Of a stretch of 64,000 bases of DNA, positions 34,696 through 44,789 are shown one piece after another. How positions within the stretch are numbered: position 1 is the stretch's first letter; each line of letters starts with the position of its first letter. A program made the position numbers and the translations under genes. The notes under the pieces are model-generated. The model saw only the letters and a list, made by a program, of their open reading frames with translations. It was not told where the DNA came from and did not search any database. The stretch comes from CAZDDB01 sp963843285 (GTDB lineage: Bacteria > Acidobacteriota > HRBIN11 > JAKEFK01), in contig CAWJJO010000011.1 in the NCBI GenBank assembly GCA_963843285.1, positions 62,001 through 126,000 of the forward strand. Reading direction: 5' to 3'.

Positions 34696-35895
34696 ATGAA
34701 TGCAAATCCCCGGCGCGACCTGATCCTGCTCTTTATATCTCGCTCCTTCCGGATGTTTGCCTACGGATTTGTTTCGGTGACGCTTGTTCTCTATCTTGTT
34801 TCACGGGGCCTGAGCCAGTCGCAAATCGGATTGCTGTTGTCTCTCACGTTGCTGGGAGATACGGTCATTTCGCTGTGGATGTCGATGACTGCGGATCGCC
34901 TCGGCCGCCGGCGAATGCTGCAAGCGGGGGCGGTACTGATGCTTCTTGCTGGTTGCGTATTCGCCTGGACCCGCAACTTTCCGCTGCTTTTGACAGCAGC
35001 TATCATCGGGGTCTTGAGTCCGAGCGGGCATGAAGTGGGGCCGTTCCTGTCCATCGAGCAAGCTTCTCTCTCCCAGATTGTTCCGGATCGGCGTCGGACT
35101 CACATGTTCGGGTGGTACAACCTGGCCGGCTCTTTCGCGACGGCTTTCGGAGCGCTGAGTGGCGGAGCGTTCAGCCAGATTTTGCAAGATGCGGGTCTTA
35201 CGGCGGCTCAAAGCTATCGGGCCGTTATTTTGGCGTACGCGACGGTCGGGATCATACTCGCCGGATTGTTTGCGGGTGTTTCGCCTGCGGTTGAGAGTGT
35301 GCCTGCAAACGGAACATCCAGCCGTTTCGGCCTGCATCAATCCCGCAATGTGGTATTGGGATTATCCGCCTTGTTTGCGCTGGATGCGTTTGCCGGCGGC
35401 TTCATCATGCAAAGCATCCTGGCTTACTGGTTTTATCTCCGCTTTGGCGCGGAACCCGCAATGCTGGGCGCGATCTTTTTTGCGGCAAATATCATTGCCG
35501 GAATTTCCGCGTTACTCGCTGCGAGGCTGGCCGCGCGAATCGGATTGATCCGGACTATGGTGTTTACACATCTTCCTTCGAACGTTCTCCTATTTGTGAT
35601 TCCGTTGATGCCGACTCTCGGACTTGCGATTGCCGTGCTGCTGCTTCGCTTCACGATTTCTCAGATGGATGTTCCAGCCCGCCAATCCTACGTGATGGAA
35701 GTCGTCTCCCCGGATGAGCGGTCCGCAGCCGCGGGAATCACAGGTGTCGCACGATCGATTGGAGCCTCGATTTCACCCATATTTACTGTGTCTTTACTTG
35801 CGAGTCCCCTTCCATTCTTTCTGGCCGGCGGTCTGAAAATCATCTACGACTTGATTTTGTTTCACAATTACCGAAGGTTGGGACCAAAACTGTAG
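34696..35895 (+). CDS. MFS transporter
   Basis: Membrane protein of 399 residues with twelve predicted helices. The loop 2-3 signature is MSMTADRLGRRRMLQAG, typical of major facilitator proteins. SPSGHEVGPFLSIEQASLSQ follows in helix 4. It starts 37 bases from chrB in the opposite direction and shares its palindromic control region, so it may be co-regulated with chromate resistance. It is probably an exporter; the substrate is unknown. No ribosome site is visible, in keeping with a leaderless message. Confidence 0.9.
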   Translation: MNANPRRDLILLFISRSFRMFAYGFVSVTLVLYLVSRGLSQSQIGLLLSLTLLGDTVISLWMSMTADRLGRRRMLQAGAVLMLLAGCVFAWTRNFPLLLTAAIIGVLSPSGHEVGPFLSIEQASLSQIVPDRRRTHMFGWYNLAGSFATAFGALSGGAFSQILQDAGLTAAQSYRAVILAYATVGIILAGLFAGVSPAVESVPANGTSSRFGLHQSRNVVLGLSALFALDAFAGGFIMQSILAYWFYLRFGAEPAMLGAIFFAANIIAGISALLAARLAARIGLIRTMVFTHLPSNVLLFVIPLMPTLGLAIAVLLLRFTISQMDVPARQSYVMEVVSPDERSAAAGITGVARSIGASISPIFTVSLLASPLPFFLAGGLKIIYDLILFHNYRRLGPKL

Positions 35896-35990
35896 GGGCT
35901 GAGCATTTTCCATCGGAGTGTTTCTCTGATTGCAACCCTAATGGTCTCCTCCGTTTATGATTTCTCCTAGCGGTTGAAAATGCTCAGCCC
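35896..35990. repeat. Palindromic repeat, family E
   Basis: Perfect 15-bp arms GGGCTGAGCATTTTC and GAAAATGCTCAGCCC at the ends of a 95-bp element that begins right after the MFS stop codon. No second copy was seen in the window. Confidence 0.75.
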
Positions 35991-36023
35991 GTTACTGGAG
36001 AGAATTATGCCGGCAGCGAGACG

Positions 36024-36121
36024 GGCGGTGCATTTGCGTGCACTTGAAAGATCCAAAATTGCTTTCCCAAAAACAACGCACCTATGCGTTCCTGCGCCTT
36101 CTAATTGGCAAATGCACGGCC
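36024..36121. repeat. Imperfect inverted repeat, family G
   Basis: GGCGGTGCATTTGC and GCAAATGCACGGCC pair with one mismatch at the ends of a 98-bp stretch between the family E element and the deacetylase gene. Otherwise the region holds nothing recognisable. Confidence 0.5.
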
Positions 36122-36162
36122 CCTACAAATGCTCCCGTTGTCGGGTAAAATAGGCCAAGGTT

Positions 36163-37464
36163 ATGCTCGCAATCGTTTTTTGTTTGCTTTTTGGGCTTTC
36201 TTCCTTGCAGGCCGATGAAGTTCCCGCAGGCCGGACCGAGATTCTCAAATGGCCGGAAGGTAAAAAAGCTGCGATTTCACTCACCTACGATGATGGAACG
36301 GAGAACCAGTTTAGGGTCGCGCTGCCACTGATGCGGCAGTTTGGTTTTCCCGCGACGTTCTTTATCATTACCGGAGAAGTTCAGGGCTCAAAATACAAGG
36401 CGGCGTATTTCGGACGTCCGTTTGATGAGATCCTGAGTGAAAGCGAATCCACCCTTACGGATGAAAAGAATTTTCTCGAACGGTGTTCCGCGATTAAGTT
36501 TTCCGGCTACAAAGGGGCCGGTGAGATTCATGCTCATGTCGGAGAAGTCTTCGAAGAAGGTAAAATCCAGGAAGCCTACCACCTGATTGATGATGTGTTC
36601 GGGAAAATTCGAAACGGCGAACTGAAGCAAGAGCCTGTAATGAAGCCTGCAGGCCCCATGTCGTGGAACGACTTTAGAAGGATCGCCGAACAGGGATATG
36701 AATTCGCATCACACACAATCTCTCATCCGTATCTTTCCGTGCTCGATGATCGTAACCTGCAGTATGAGTTGGAACAGAGCCAGCAGGAAATTCTCGAACA
36801 GCTTGGCAAGAAACACACGTTTTCGATCGAATGCCCCTATGGCACGGAAGACCCGAGGGCCTTGCAAGCAGCGTTCAAGATCTATCCATTAACGCGCAAT
36901 CTAATGCCTGATAATGACGTGCAGGACCTGAACCGATGGGACGATCAGGATCCGGCCGCCTCGCCAAAAGCATACGTCCGTTGGCAGAGAGGCGCACTCA
37001 CCGATACGCCGTTGGATCTCATGAAGCAGTGGGTAGATACAAGCATTCGTTCTAACAATGTTTGGCTGACCCTTGTATTTCATGGTGTGGACGGGATCGG
37101 ATGGGAGCCACTTCCGCGAATCAAGCTGGAGACGTACTTCAAATACATCAAATCACACGAAAAAGAAGTCTGGGTTGCCGCGTTTCAGGACGCCGGCAAA
37201 TATATCCGCGAAAAAATGAGCGGTAAAGTTGCCGTCGAATCATCGGACCAGTCCATCCGGATCACCTTGACGCATTCTCTCGATCCCAAATTGTATGACT
37301 TGCCGCTGAGTCTGAAGACGTATGTTCCCTCCGGCTGGAAACGCGTTACGATGCAGCAGAGCGGATCGACAAAAGGCTTGCCGGTTCAAGTTGATTTGAA
37401 TGGCAGCTTTGTTGTTTACTCTGCGCTCCCTAATGCCGGCGTATTGATACTTTCCTCTGACTAG
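36163..37464 (+). CDS. Secreted polysaccharide deacetylase
   Basis: Protein of 433 residues with a signal peptide (MLAIVFCLLFGLSSLQA). The NodB-type motif 1 is ISLTYDDGTENQF at about residue 40 (normally TFDDG; the second aspartate should be catalytic) and motif 2 is FASHTISHPY at about 182 (H-x3-H metal ligands). A long insert of about 90 residues separates them, more than usual. The C-terminal 100 residues form a beta-rich extra domain. It probably removes acetyl groups from a glycan in the envelope. Confidence 0.88.
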   Translation: MLAIVFCLLFGLSSLQADEVPAGRTEILKWPEGKKAAISLTYDDGTENQFRVALPLMRQFGFPATFFIITGEVQGSKYKAAYFGRPFDEILSESESTLTDEKNFLERCSAIKFSGYKGAGEIHAHVGEVFEEGKIQEAYHLIDDVFGKIRNGELKQEPVMKPAGPMSWNDFRRIAEQGYEFASHTISHPYLSVLDDRNLQYELEQSQQEILEQLGKKHTFSIECPYGTEDPRALQAAFKIYPLTRNLMPDNDVQDLNRWDDQDPAASPKAYVRWQRGALTDTPLDLMKQWVDTSIRSNNVWLTLVFHGVDGIGWEPLPRIKLETYFKYIKSHEKEVWVAAFQDAGKYIREKMSGKVAVESSDQSIRITLTHSLDPKLYDLPLSLKTYVPSGWKRVTMQQSGSTKGLPVQVDLNGSFVVYSALPNAGVLILSSD

Positions 37465-37514
37465 ATCTCAAAGATTGCACGGTTTTGTGAAATCAATATG
37501 ATTAGCTTCTCTCT

Positions 37515-39737
37515 ATGAAGAAACATCAAGGATTCGGTACCAGAATCGCGAACTGGGCTCCGTTTGGTCTGGGGCAGACCAAGCCGCACCATTTTCGCGA
37601 AATGGCGCAGGTGATGTGGGAGAACCGTGACAACCTTCCGTTTGCATGGCGCATTTTGCTGCACGGTGTTTGTGATGGCTGTTCTCTGGGGCCTTACGGA
37701 TTGCGCGATCATACGATTTCCGGAATCCATCTCTGCATGACCCGGTTGCGCATGCTTCGGATAAATACAATGAAGGCACTGGATATCAGCCTCCTGTCCG
37801 ATATTCAATCGCTCCGGTCGCTTTCGGGGGAAGAATTGCGCAATCTGGGGCGATTGCCTTATCCCATGATTCGTTACAAGGGAGATAGCGGCTTTCGGCG
37901 GATCTCCTGGGAAGAGGCGATCTCCATCAGCGCAAAGCATTTTTGCGAAACGGAGCCGGATCGCATTTCGATCTACACTACATCCCGCGGACTCACCAAC
38001 GAGGTTTATTATGTTGCCGGCAAATTTGCCCGGTTACTGGGAACCAACAATATTGACAATGCCGCCCGTCTCTGCCACGCGGCAAGCACAACAGCTTTAA
38101 AGCAAACCGTCGGCGCAGCTGCAGCAACTTGCTCTTATCGCGATTGGATCTGGACCGAGCTGATCGTGCTGGCGGGCGCCAATATTGCAAATAATCAACC
38201 TGTTTCTACAAAGTATCTCTACTATGCGAAGCAACGGGGAGCGCGAATCGCAGTTGTAAACCCCTATCGCGAACCAGGACTTGAAAAGTACTGGGTCCCT
38301 TCGATAGCAAAGAGCGCAATCTTCGGCACGCGCCTGATGGATGAATTCTTCCCGATATGTGTCGGCGGGGATGTCGCTTTTTTCAACGGCGTTTTGAAAA
38401 TGTTGATCGACAACGACTGGCTGGATCAAGAATTCATCCGGGACCACTCGAACGGCTTTGAAGAAGTAAAGCAAGCACTGTCCGGACAGGAATGGGAGAC
38501 GCTCGAAAAACATTCCGGTACATCGCGGAGTGAAATGCTCCGATTTGCAAAGTTGTATGCAGGTGTGAAAACAGCCGTTTTTATCTGGAGCATGGGCTTA
38601 ACCCAGCACCGTTTTGGTGTTGAGAATGTGAAGTCGCTGGTAAACGTCGCGCTGGCGCGGGGCATGATCGGACAACCAAACATGGGACTTGTTCCGATAC
38701 GCGGTCACAGTGGAGTGCAGGGAGCTGCGGAAGTCGGCTCCGTCCCGAGCGATTATTTCGCCGGGTTTTCCGTGAATGAGACGAACGCCCGAAAACTGTC
38801 TGAAATCTGGGGCTTCCCCGTTCCTTATGCCACCGGACTTTCCGCCCCTGAAATGATCGATTCGGCGCACGATGAAAAGCTGGATGTCTTCTACATTCTT
38901 GGTGGAAATTTCCTGGACACGATGCCGGAGCCGATGTATGCGCGCGAAGCTCTGGAGCGTGTTCCGTTGCGAATTCATCAAGACATTATCCTGAATTCCT
39001 CCATGTTTGCGGAGCCAAAGGAAGCAGTGCTTCTGTTCCCGGCGCAGACACGCTATGAACAAAAGGGAGGAGGCACCATCACCAGCACGGAAAGGAGGAT
39101 CCGGTATTCACCGGAGATTCCAGGACCCCGGATCGGTGAAGCCCGTTCGGAATGGGAAATTATTCAGGAACTTGGCCAGCATGTTCTGCCACCCGAAAAA
39201 CAGAAGCTTCTTAACTTCGAAAGAGCCCAGGATATCCGGAAGGAAATCAATGCTGTGATTCCCCTGTATGAAGGAATTGTAAATCTGAAAAGAGAAAAGG
39301 ATTCTTTTCAATATGGTGGGGCACGCATTTTGAACGAAGGGATTTGTCCGAATTTGCCGGACCAGAAAGCTCGATTCTCAGTGATCACCCCGCAGAATGA
39401 CATCTTGAAGCCGGGCGAATTCTATTTGACTACAAGAAGGGGAAAGCAATTCAACAGCATTATCTACGGCCAGGAAGACCCTTTGATCGGCAGCCGCCGG
39501 CGGGATGAAATTTTTCTTTCGCAGGAAGACGCGACTTCTTTGAATCTGAAGGAAGGGGATCGGATCGTTTTGAGTTCTGAAACCGGCAAATACGAAGGGA
39601 TCTGCCGGATTGGTCCTTTGCATCCGCGTACGGTACAGGTCTTCTGGCCGGAAGCAAACGTTCTGATTTCCCGTCGCATCGATCCGGCGTCACACGAACC
39701 GGATTACAATACAATCGTCACGATAGACAAAATGTAG
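37515..39737 (+). CDS. FdhF/YdeP family molybdopterin oxidoreductase
   Basis: Protein of 740 residues, the usual length. It lacks the N-terminal four-cysteine iron-sulfur motif of classical formate dehydrogenases in full but has HGVCDGCSLGPYGLRDH, the YdeP-type start. AGANIANNQPVSTKYLYYAK, GARIAVVNPYREPGLEKYW and the C-terminal molydopterin-binding ATSLNLKEGDRIVLSSETGK are conserved. YdeP is linked to acid resistance in Escherichia coli; the substrate is unknown. It is preceded by TCTCTCT rather than a clear ribosome site. Confidence 0.9.
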   Translation: MKKHQGFGTRIANWAPFGLGQTKPHHFREMAQVMWENRDNLPFAWRILLHGVCDGCSLGPYGLRDHTISGIHLCMTRLRMLRINTMKALDISLLSDIQSLRSLSGEELRNLGRLPYPMIRYKGDSGFRRISWEEAISISAKHFCETEPDRISIYTTSRGLTNEVYYVAGKFARLLGTNNIDNAARLCHAASTTALKQTVGAAAATCSYRDWIWTELIVLAGANIANNQPVSTKYLYYAKQRGARIAVVNPYREPGLEKYWVPSIAKSAIFGTRLMDEFFPICVGGDVAFFNGVLKMLIDNDWLDQEFIRDHSNGFEEVKQALSGQEWETLEKHSGTSRSEMLRFAKLYAGVKTAVFIWSMGLTQHRFGVENVKSLVNVALARGMIGQPNMGLVPIRGHSGVQGAAEVGSVPSDYFAGFSVNETNARKLSEIWGFPVPYATGLSAPEMIDSAHDEKLDVFYILGGNFLDTMPEPMYAREALERVPLRIHQDIILNSSMFAEPKEAVLLFPAQTRYEQKGGGTITSTERRIRYSPEIPGPRIGEARSEWEIIQELGQHVLPPEKQKLLNFERAQDIRKEINAVIPLYEGIVNLKREKDSFQYGGARILNEGICPNLPDQKARFSVITPQNDILKPGEFYLTTRRGKQFNSIIYGQEDPLIGSRRRDEIFLSQEDATSLNLKEGDRIVLSSETGKYEGICRIGPLHPRTVQVFWPEANVLISRRIDPASHEPDYNTIVTIDKM

Positions 39738-39738
39738 T

Positions 39739-39809
39739 GGTTTGTAACGCCCGCGTCTCGCCGGCAGACCTCGAGCTCAGGAGCCCGCGGGACGCGGGCG
39801 TTACAAACC
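39739..39809. repeat. Palindromic repeat, family C (copy 2)
   Basis: Perfect 19-bp arms (39739-39757 and 39791-39809, beginning GGTTTGTAACGCCCGC) around a GAGCTC centre. It fills the space between the molybdoenzyme stop and the next start. Copy 1 is nested at 8265. Confidence 0.85.
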
Positions 39810-39818
39810 GTGGGCATC

Positions 39819-41318
39819 ATGCTGACGAGATCATGGTTGCGGCGGCTCGAACCACCCGATAGTAGCTATGAGATCGCGCGGACAGTCTTTCTGCGATCTC
39901 TCGGGTTCATTTATTTTGTCGCTTTTCTTTCGTTGAATCGTCAGGTCCTTGCTCTGATTGGCGCAGACGGAATTCTTCCCGCAAAGTTGTTTCTGGACCG
40001 CGTCCATCAAGCGATGGAAAGCTCCACCTTCGACTGCTTTCTTCAACTCCCGTCACTGTTCTGGCTGAACCGCGATGACGCATTCTTGCTGGCATGTTCG
40101 TATGCCGGTTTGATCCTCTCCATCCTCATCATGCTTGGCGCAACCAACGCGCTGCTCATGCTTGCGCAGTGGTTTTTGTATCTTTCGTTTGTTCAAATCG
40201 GACAGATCTTCTACGGATACGGATGGGAATCCATGACCTTGGAGGCAGGATTTCTGGCGATCTTTTTGTGCCCGGTCAGCAGCATTGGCCCGTTTCCTCA
40301 ACATCATCCGGCGCCGAAAGTGATCTTCTGGTTTTATCGATGGATGCTGTTTCGGGTGATGTTCGGCGCGGGAATGATCAAGATCCGCGGCGACGAATGC
40401 TGGCGCAATCTAACGTGTCTGGTTTATCACTACGAAACGCAGCCGATCCCGAATCCACTTAGCTGGTATCTGCATCAAATGCCAGTCTGGTTTCATCAAG
40501 GAGGATGTTTATTCAATCACTTCGTGGAGCTGATTGTGCCCTGGTTTTATTTTGCCCCGCGGCGGTTGAGACACATTGCGGGTCTGTTTACGATCGTGTT
40601 TCAAACGATTCTGATTCTGAGCGGCAACCTCTCGTTTTTGAATTGGCTCACGATTGTGATTGCCATTCCTTGTTTTGATGATGCCGCGTTTTCCCGGATC
40701 GGTTTCCGGATCAGACCGCGGCCCGGCGCCGCTTCTGCCAGCAGGAAGTATATGCTGGCTGCGCTTTCGCTATTGCTGATTTGGCTGAGCACAGAGCCGG
40801 CGCGTAATATGATGTCTTCCGGACAGGTGATGAACACATCATTTGACCGTTTGTATATTCTGAACACATACGGCGCGTTTGGCTCGGTGACCCGCACGCG
40901 TTACGAGATCATCATTGAGGGATCGGACGATGCGGTTCACTGGAAGGAGTATGAGTTTCTGGCAAAGCCGGGAGATCCGAAACGGGCTCCACCCTGGATT
41001 GCTCCGTATCAAAGCAGGATCGACTGGCAAATGTGGTTTGCCGCCATGTCGGATTATCAGAACAATCCTTGGTTTGTGCATTTTGTGTACAAACTCCTGG
41101 TTGGCGATCACGCGGTTCTCAATCTGTTAAAGACGAATCCGTTTCCAACAGCTCCTCCCCGACTGATCCGCGCCGACCTATACGAGTATCATTTTTCAAA
41201 GGATCATGCGGGTGGGGCATGGTGGAACCGAAAGCGGGTTGGCACGTATCTCCGGACGGTTTGGAAGGATTCCCCGGATTTGCAATACTATTTGCGCGAA
41301 TATGGCTGGATACGTTAA
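39819..41318 (+). CDS. Lipase maturation factor-like membrane protein
   Basis: Protein of 499 residues with several transmembrane helices in the first 300 residues and a soluble C-terminal part. RSLGFIYFVAFLSLNRQVLA, LIGADGILPA, QIGQIFYGYGWESMTLEAGF and MLFRVMFGAGMIKIRGDECW are conserved in the LMF1/LMF2 family, as is TYGAFGSVTRTRYEIIIEGS. Eukaryotic members help lipases fold; the bacterial role is unknown. Its start lies nine bases after the family C hairpin, with no clear ribosome site, so the hairpin probably affects translation. Confidence 0.9.
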   Translation: MLTRSWLRRLEPPDSSYEIARTVFLRSLGFIYFVAFLSLNRQVLALIGADGILPAKLFLDRVHQAMESSTFDCFLQLPSLFWLNRDDAFLLACSYAGLILSILIMLGATNALLMLAQWFLYLSFVQIGQIFYGYGWESMTLEAGFLAIFLCPVSSIGPFPQHHPAPKVIFWFYRWMLFRVMFGAGMIKIRGDECWRNLTCLVYHYETQPIPNPLSWYLHQMPVWFHQGGCLFNHFVELIVPWFYFAPRRLRHIAGLFTIVFQTILILSGNLSFLNWLTIVIAIPCFDDAAFSRIGFRIRPRPGAASASRKYMLAALSLLLIWLSTEPARNMMSSGQVMNTSFDRLYILNTYGAFGSVTRTRYEIIIEGSDDAVHWKEYEFLAKPGDPKRAPPWIAPYQSRIDWQMWFAAMSDYQNNPWFVHFVYKLLVGDHAVLNLLKTNPFPTAPPRLIRADLYEYHFSKDHAGGAWWNRKRVGTYLRTVWKDSPDLQYYLREYGWIR

Positions 41319-41370
41319 CCGGGGCGAATCGCAGGCCAAATTCCACGATGTATAATGCTTCCTGAGTCAT

Positions 41371-41667
41371 ATGGCAAAAAAGAATTTGCAGATTGTTTCC
41401 GCGGAGCTTCTGATCGAGCTCAAGAAGGATGCTGCGTACAAATCATTTGTGGATCGCCAGGAACTTTTTAAGCAGATAGGTCTGGAGATCGCGAGGGTGC
41501 GCAAAGCAAAGAAGTTATCTGTGGATCAACTAGCGAAGAAGCTCGACAAGCCGGCGACTGCTGTTTCCAGAATGGAAAAAGGCGAGTACAAGGCATACAC
41601 GTTAAGAATATTGATGGAGCTGGCTCAAGCCCTTGGTGTTAGAATGAAGATCCTGTTCGAACAGTAG
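41371..41667 (+). CDS. XRE-type helix-turn-helix protein
   Basis: Protein of 98 residues. The C-terminal 60 residues form a Cro/C1 domain: IARVRKAKKLSVDQLAKKL and TAVSRMEKGEYKAYTLRI, ending LAQALGVRMKILFE. Such small proteins are often antitoxins of HigBA-like pairs. No intact toxin gene adjoins it; the 3' side holds only a degraded frame on the opposite strand. Possibly a solitary regulator. Confidence 0.85.
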   Translation: MAKKNLQIVSAELLIELKKDAAYKSFVDRQELFKQIGLEIARVRKAKKLSVDQLAKKLDKPATAVSRMEKGEYKAYTLRILMELAQALGVRMKILFEQ

Positions 41668-41678
41668 CGACAATCAGA

Positions 41679-42001
41679 TCAGCTACCCGAAGTCAGCCAA
41701 TCCGCGATCTTAAGAAGGGTATGACTTTGCATGGCTGAACGTTCTGTTTCCCCTTTGCCTCCGGTCTGAAGTTTTGAAACAAAACGGACCGGCAATTGTT
41801 TTCCAGTGTTGGATTCAAATCGTTGTTTTGCATCGCCACAATTAAGTGCAGCCAGTCCAGCGCTCCAGTGTGGGCCGGATCCCGTAAAAGCATGGTTCTG
41901 AAAAATTCCTCCGCTTCCCTGTATACCAGCCGCATCTGGAACGAACCAAAGCAAGAACGGTGCCAGAAGTGAGATCGTCTATGAGATTCGTCCGGTGGCA
42001 A
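41679..42001 (-). pseudogene. Probable degraded TPR-type gene end
   Basis: Two overlapping minus-strand frames seem to be parts of one sequence. The upstream one reads REAEEFFRTMLLRDPAHTGA, like a TPR unit; the downstream one reads GKQLPVRFVSKLQTGGKGET and ends at 41679. A frameshift near 41840 would join them. No start or ribosome site is seen. Low confidence. Confidence 0.25.
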
Positions 42002-42060
42002 ATGACTTCATGAAATGATGAACGACTTCAGCATTTCGTGAAATTCTGGGGAAAGTGCTT

Positions 42061-44751
42061 TTACTTTTTCAGCAAGGCGGGCCAGTTCAGCACCACATTG
42101 ATTGGCGTCTCGGATGTCAGCTTCGCGAGATTTTCCAGCAAGAAACGCTGACCGTCTGCAGTCACCGTGTACTGGCTTCGTTCACTGCTTGCAATCGGAT
42201 TGTAGCCGAAGTGAGTTTGAAAAAGAGGAGTGGGCACTCCCGGTTCAAATCCTGCGGTCATAGTTACGGGTACTGACATTAACCTTCCATCCGAGGCAAG
42301 ATAAAACAATTCCTTTTGATCCCGTCGCCAGGTCGGCTGATCGCCTCCCGCAGTGGAGATTTGCCGCTTGGTTCCCGTCACAATTGGAAAACTCTGGACA
42401 TACACTTCCGGTCTGCCCGTTTCATCTGAAGCGTATGCAACCCATTTTCCATCAGGCGAGAATTGAGAATGCGCTTCGTTGAATTCAGTTGCGAGATAAG
42501 GGAAAGGCTTCTGGTCCCCTGAGAGCGGTAAGATCCAGAGGTCACTATTCGTTTTCGGGAGAATCTCTTCATAGATAATGAAACGTCCATCCGAAGACCA
42601 GGCGTTTGCCTGCTTGTAGTTTTCCGAGTGGAAGATCAGTTTTTCATCACCCGCCCCGATGGCAGGCTTTTCATACAGATCGAACGGACCATTTCTATTG
42701 GAGTTGAAGATCAATTTTGTTCCATCGGGAGACCAGATCGCACCCGTATCCGTAGCCGGATTCGAAGTCAGGCGTGAAAAAGTTCCGCGGGTGAGTTCCA
42801 CGGACCAGACATCGTACCCTCCCGTTGTTGCTTCCGGAATACCAACGGACATCGTTTTTTGATCGGGCGATAGATTCGCCATAAAGTAGGTACCGGGTCG
42901 TTCAAGTCTCTCGAGCTCTTTGCCTGTACGATCGACCCAGACCATCTGGTTCTCCAAACTCCCCGAATTCATGTAAATGAGCTTATGGCTGTCCGATAAA
43001 GAGAATGAAGCAGTGGATAGGGGAGCGTCTACATCCAGGTCCTGGGCCAAAACAGTCGGTTCACCAGTCATTTGTAGAGTTGTTGGATTGAAGGCTACCG
43101 ACATCAAATTCGTTTCCCGTACAAAAAACAGATAGCCTGGAGCGGCAAAGATAGCTTTTGTCGAGTCCGCAAGAATGCGCTTTCTTTCTTTTGAATCAAG
43201 ACTTCCCAGATAAACACCGCGGGTTTCCGCGTTGCCGCTTCGCAAAGTAAACAGAAAATGCTTACCGTCAGGAAGGAAGCTCGGCCAGCGGTGGGAACTC
43301 TCCTGATGTGCTTTATCGATGGTTGTAACAGGAGTTGATGGAACGCCTTCGGACGCCGATATCAGAACGATTCCTGCATTCACGGAGGGCGTGAACAGAA
43401 TCTTGCCATCACGATTCCAGGCTCCGCCGCGGCCCTGGGGCGCATCACAAATCGTCTGCGCTGGTCCACCTGCGATATCGATCTTTTTCATCCTGCCTTG
43501 CGCAAAAAATCCAACGAAGCGGCTATCAGGGGACCAGAATGGATATGCGGCATCGTCACTTCCTGCAAGTTCGTGTGCGTCGGTCGAATCCAGAGAGCGG
43601 AGCCAGAGTGAGGTCCGTCCCTGTTTATCTGTTACAGCAAAGGCCACCTTGTCACCATCCGGTGAAATTGCGAGAGAACCGGGAGCACCGATGGTTGTAT
43701 TTTCCGGCAGTTGAAAAGAGAGTCTCAACAGTTCCGGTTCGCTGACGGCGCCGGTATGCATTCGATAGTAACGGTAGAACGAAAAACCAAGCGCGATCGT
43801 AGTTAGAAGAAAAAGTCCGGAAAGTATCCAGCTCAGAGAAACGTGAAATTTTCGCGCCGCAATTGCAGGCGCGGTCATTCTGCTTTGTGAGGTTTGTTCT
43901 GATATCCAGCGAAGCTCACTGGCCACATCGTGGGCGCTTTGCCACCGTTCTTCCGGATCTTTCGCAAGACACTTTTGAATTACATGATCCAGCGCAGGTG
44001 GAGCCAGCGGTTGAACGGAAGAAACCGGGGCAGGCTGCGCAGTGAGGATGGCGGACATCAGGCCCGCTTTGCTGTCGGCTGCGAAAGTTCTCCGGCCGGT
44101 GGTCATTTCGTACAACACTTCGCCGAGCGCAAAAATATCCGTCCGTTCATCTGCGGCTTTTCCTTCTACCTGCTCCGGCGACATGTACTGAACTGTTCCC
44201 AGAATGACCCCATCTTCAGTCAGCGGCCCCAAATTGGTTTGTGCCTTTGAATCGGCACCTTCGTTCGGCTTCCACTCACTTAATTTAGCGAGACCAAAAT
44301 CCAGAAGTTTCGCGCCGGATTTCGTCAAGATGATGTTTCCCGGCTTCAAGTCACGATGAACGATTCCCTGTCTGTGCGCTTTGTCCAGCGCTTCCGCAAT
44401 CTGAACACCGTAACGGAGCACCTGTTCCGGAGGGAGCGCGCCTTTGTCGATGCGGCGGGAAAGTGTATCCCCTTCCAGATATTCCATCACAATATAGTCG
44501 GTCCCTTCCTGATGACCGATGTCATAGAGCGAACAAATGTTGGAGTGAGAAAGACTGGAAATGGCGCGCGCTTCCCGTTCGAAACGCTGCTTCAACTGCG
44601 CATTCTGGGAAAGATGGGAGGGCAGAATCTTGATGGCAACGGTGCGGTCCAGACGCGTGTCTTTCGCCTTGTAAACTTCGCCCATTCCACCCGCTCCAAT
44701 CACGGAAAGGATTTCAAACGGCCCGAGACGTGTTCCGGCAGCCAGTGACAT
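42061..44751 (-). CDS. Transmembrane Ser/Thr protein kinase with TolB-like propeller
   Basis: Protein of 896 residues. The kinase domain (about 12-280) has a glycine loop IGAGGMGEVYKAKD, catalytic HRDLKPGNI, DFGLAK and the APE-equivalent MSPEQVEG, so it should be active. One transmembrane helix (ILSGLFLLTTIALGFSFY) lies at about 308-328. The rest is a periplasmic TolB/PD40-type propeller with units such as SPDGDKVAFAV, SPDSRFVGFFA and SPDGKWVAYASDETGRPEVY. This architecture is very common in Acidobacteriota. The ligand and phosphorylation targets are unknown. Confidence 0.94.
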   Translation of the reverse strand: MSLAAGTRLGPFEILSVIGAGGMGEVYKAKDTRLDRTVAIKILPSHLSQNAQLKQRFEREARAISSLSHSNICSLYDIGHQEGTDYIVMEYLEGDTLSRRIDKGALPPEQVLRYGVQIAEALDKAHRQGIVHRDLKPGNIILTKSGAKLLDFGLAKLSEWKPNEGADSKAQTNLGPLTEDGVILGTVQYMSPEQVEGKAADERTDIFALGEVLYEMTTGRRTFAADSKAGLMSAILTAQPAPVSSVQPLAPPALDHVIQKCLAKDPEERWQSAHDVASELRWISEQTSQSRMTAPAIAARKFHVSLSWILSGLFLLTTIALGFSFYRYYRMHTGAVSEPELLRLSFQLPENTTIGAPGSLAISPDGDKVAFAVTDKQGRTSLWLRSLDSTDAHELAGSDDAAYPFWSPDSRFVGFFAQGRMKKIDIAGGPAQTICDAPQGRGGAWNRDGKILFTPSVNAGIVLISASEGVPSTPVTTIDKAHQESSHRWPSFLPDGKHFLFTLRSGNAETRGVYLGSLDSKERKRILADSTKAIFAAPGYLFFVRETNLMSVAFNPTTLQMTGEPTVLAQDLDVDAPLSTASFSLSDSHKLIYMNSGSLENQMVWVDRTGKELERLERPGTYFMANLSPDQKTMSVGIPEATTGGYDVWSVELTRGTFSRLTSNPATDTGAIWSPDGTKLIFNSNRNGPFDLYEKPAIGAGDEKLIFHSENYKQANAWSSDGRFIIYEEILPKTNSDLWILPLSGDQKPFPYLATEFNEAHSQFSPDGKWVAYASDETGRPEVYVQSFPIVTGTKRQISTAGGDQPTWRRDQKELFYLASDGRLMSVPVTMTAGFEPGVPTPLFQTHFGYNPIASSERSQYTVTADGQRFLLENLAKLTSETPINVVLNWPALLKK

Positions 44752-44789
44752 AGCGCATTATTTGATCATAAATTTGAGCCGACTGGAAG

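Noticed and set aside
37515..39737. YdeP-type enzyme as a selenocysteine formate dehydrogenase
   Set aside because: No in-frame TGA is present and the sequence is of the YdeP type, which does not use selenocysteine.
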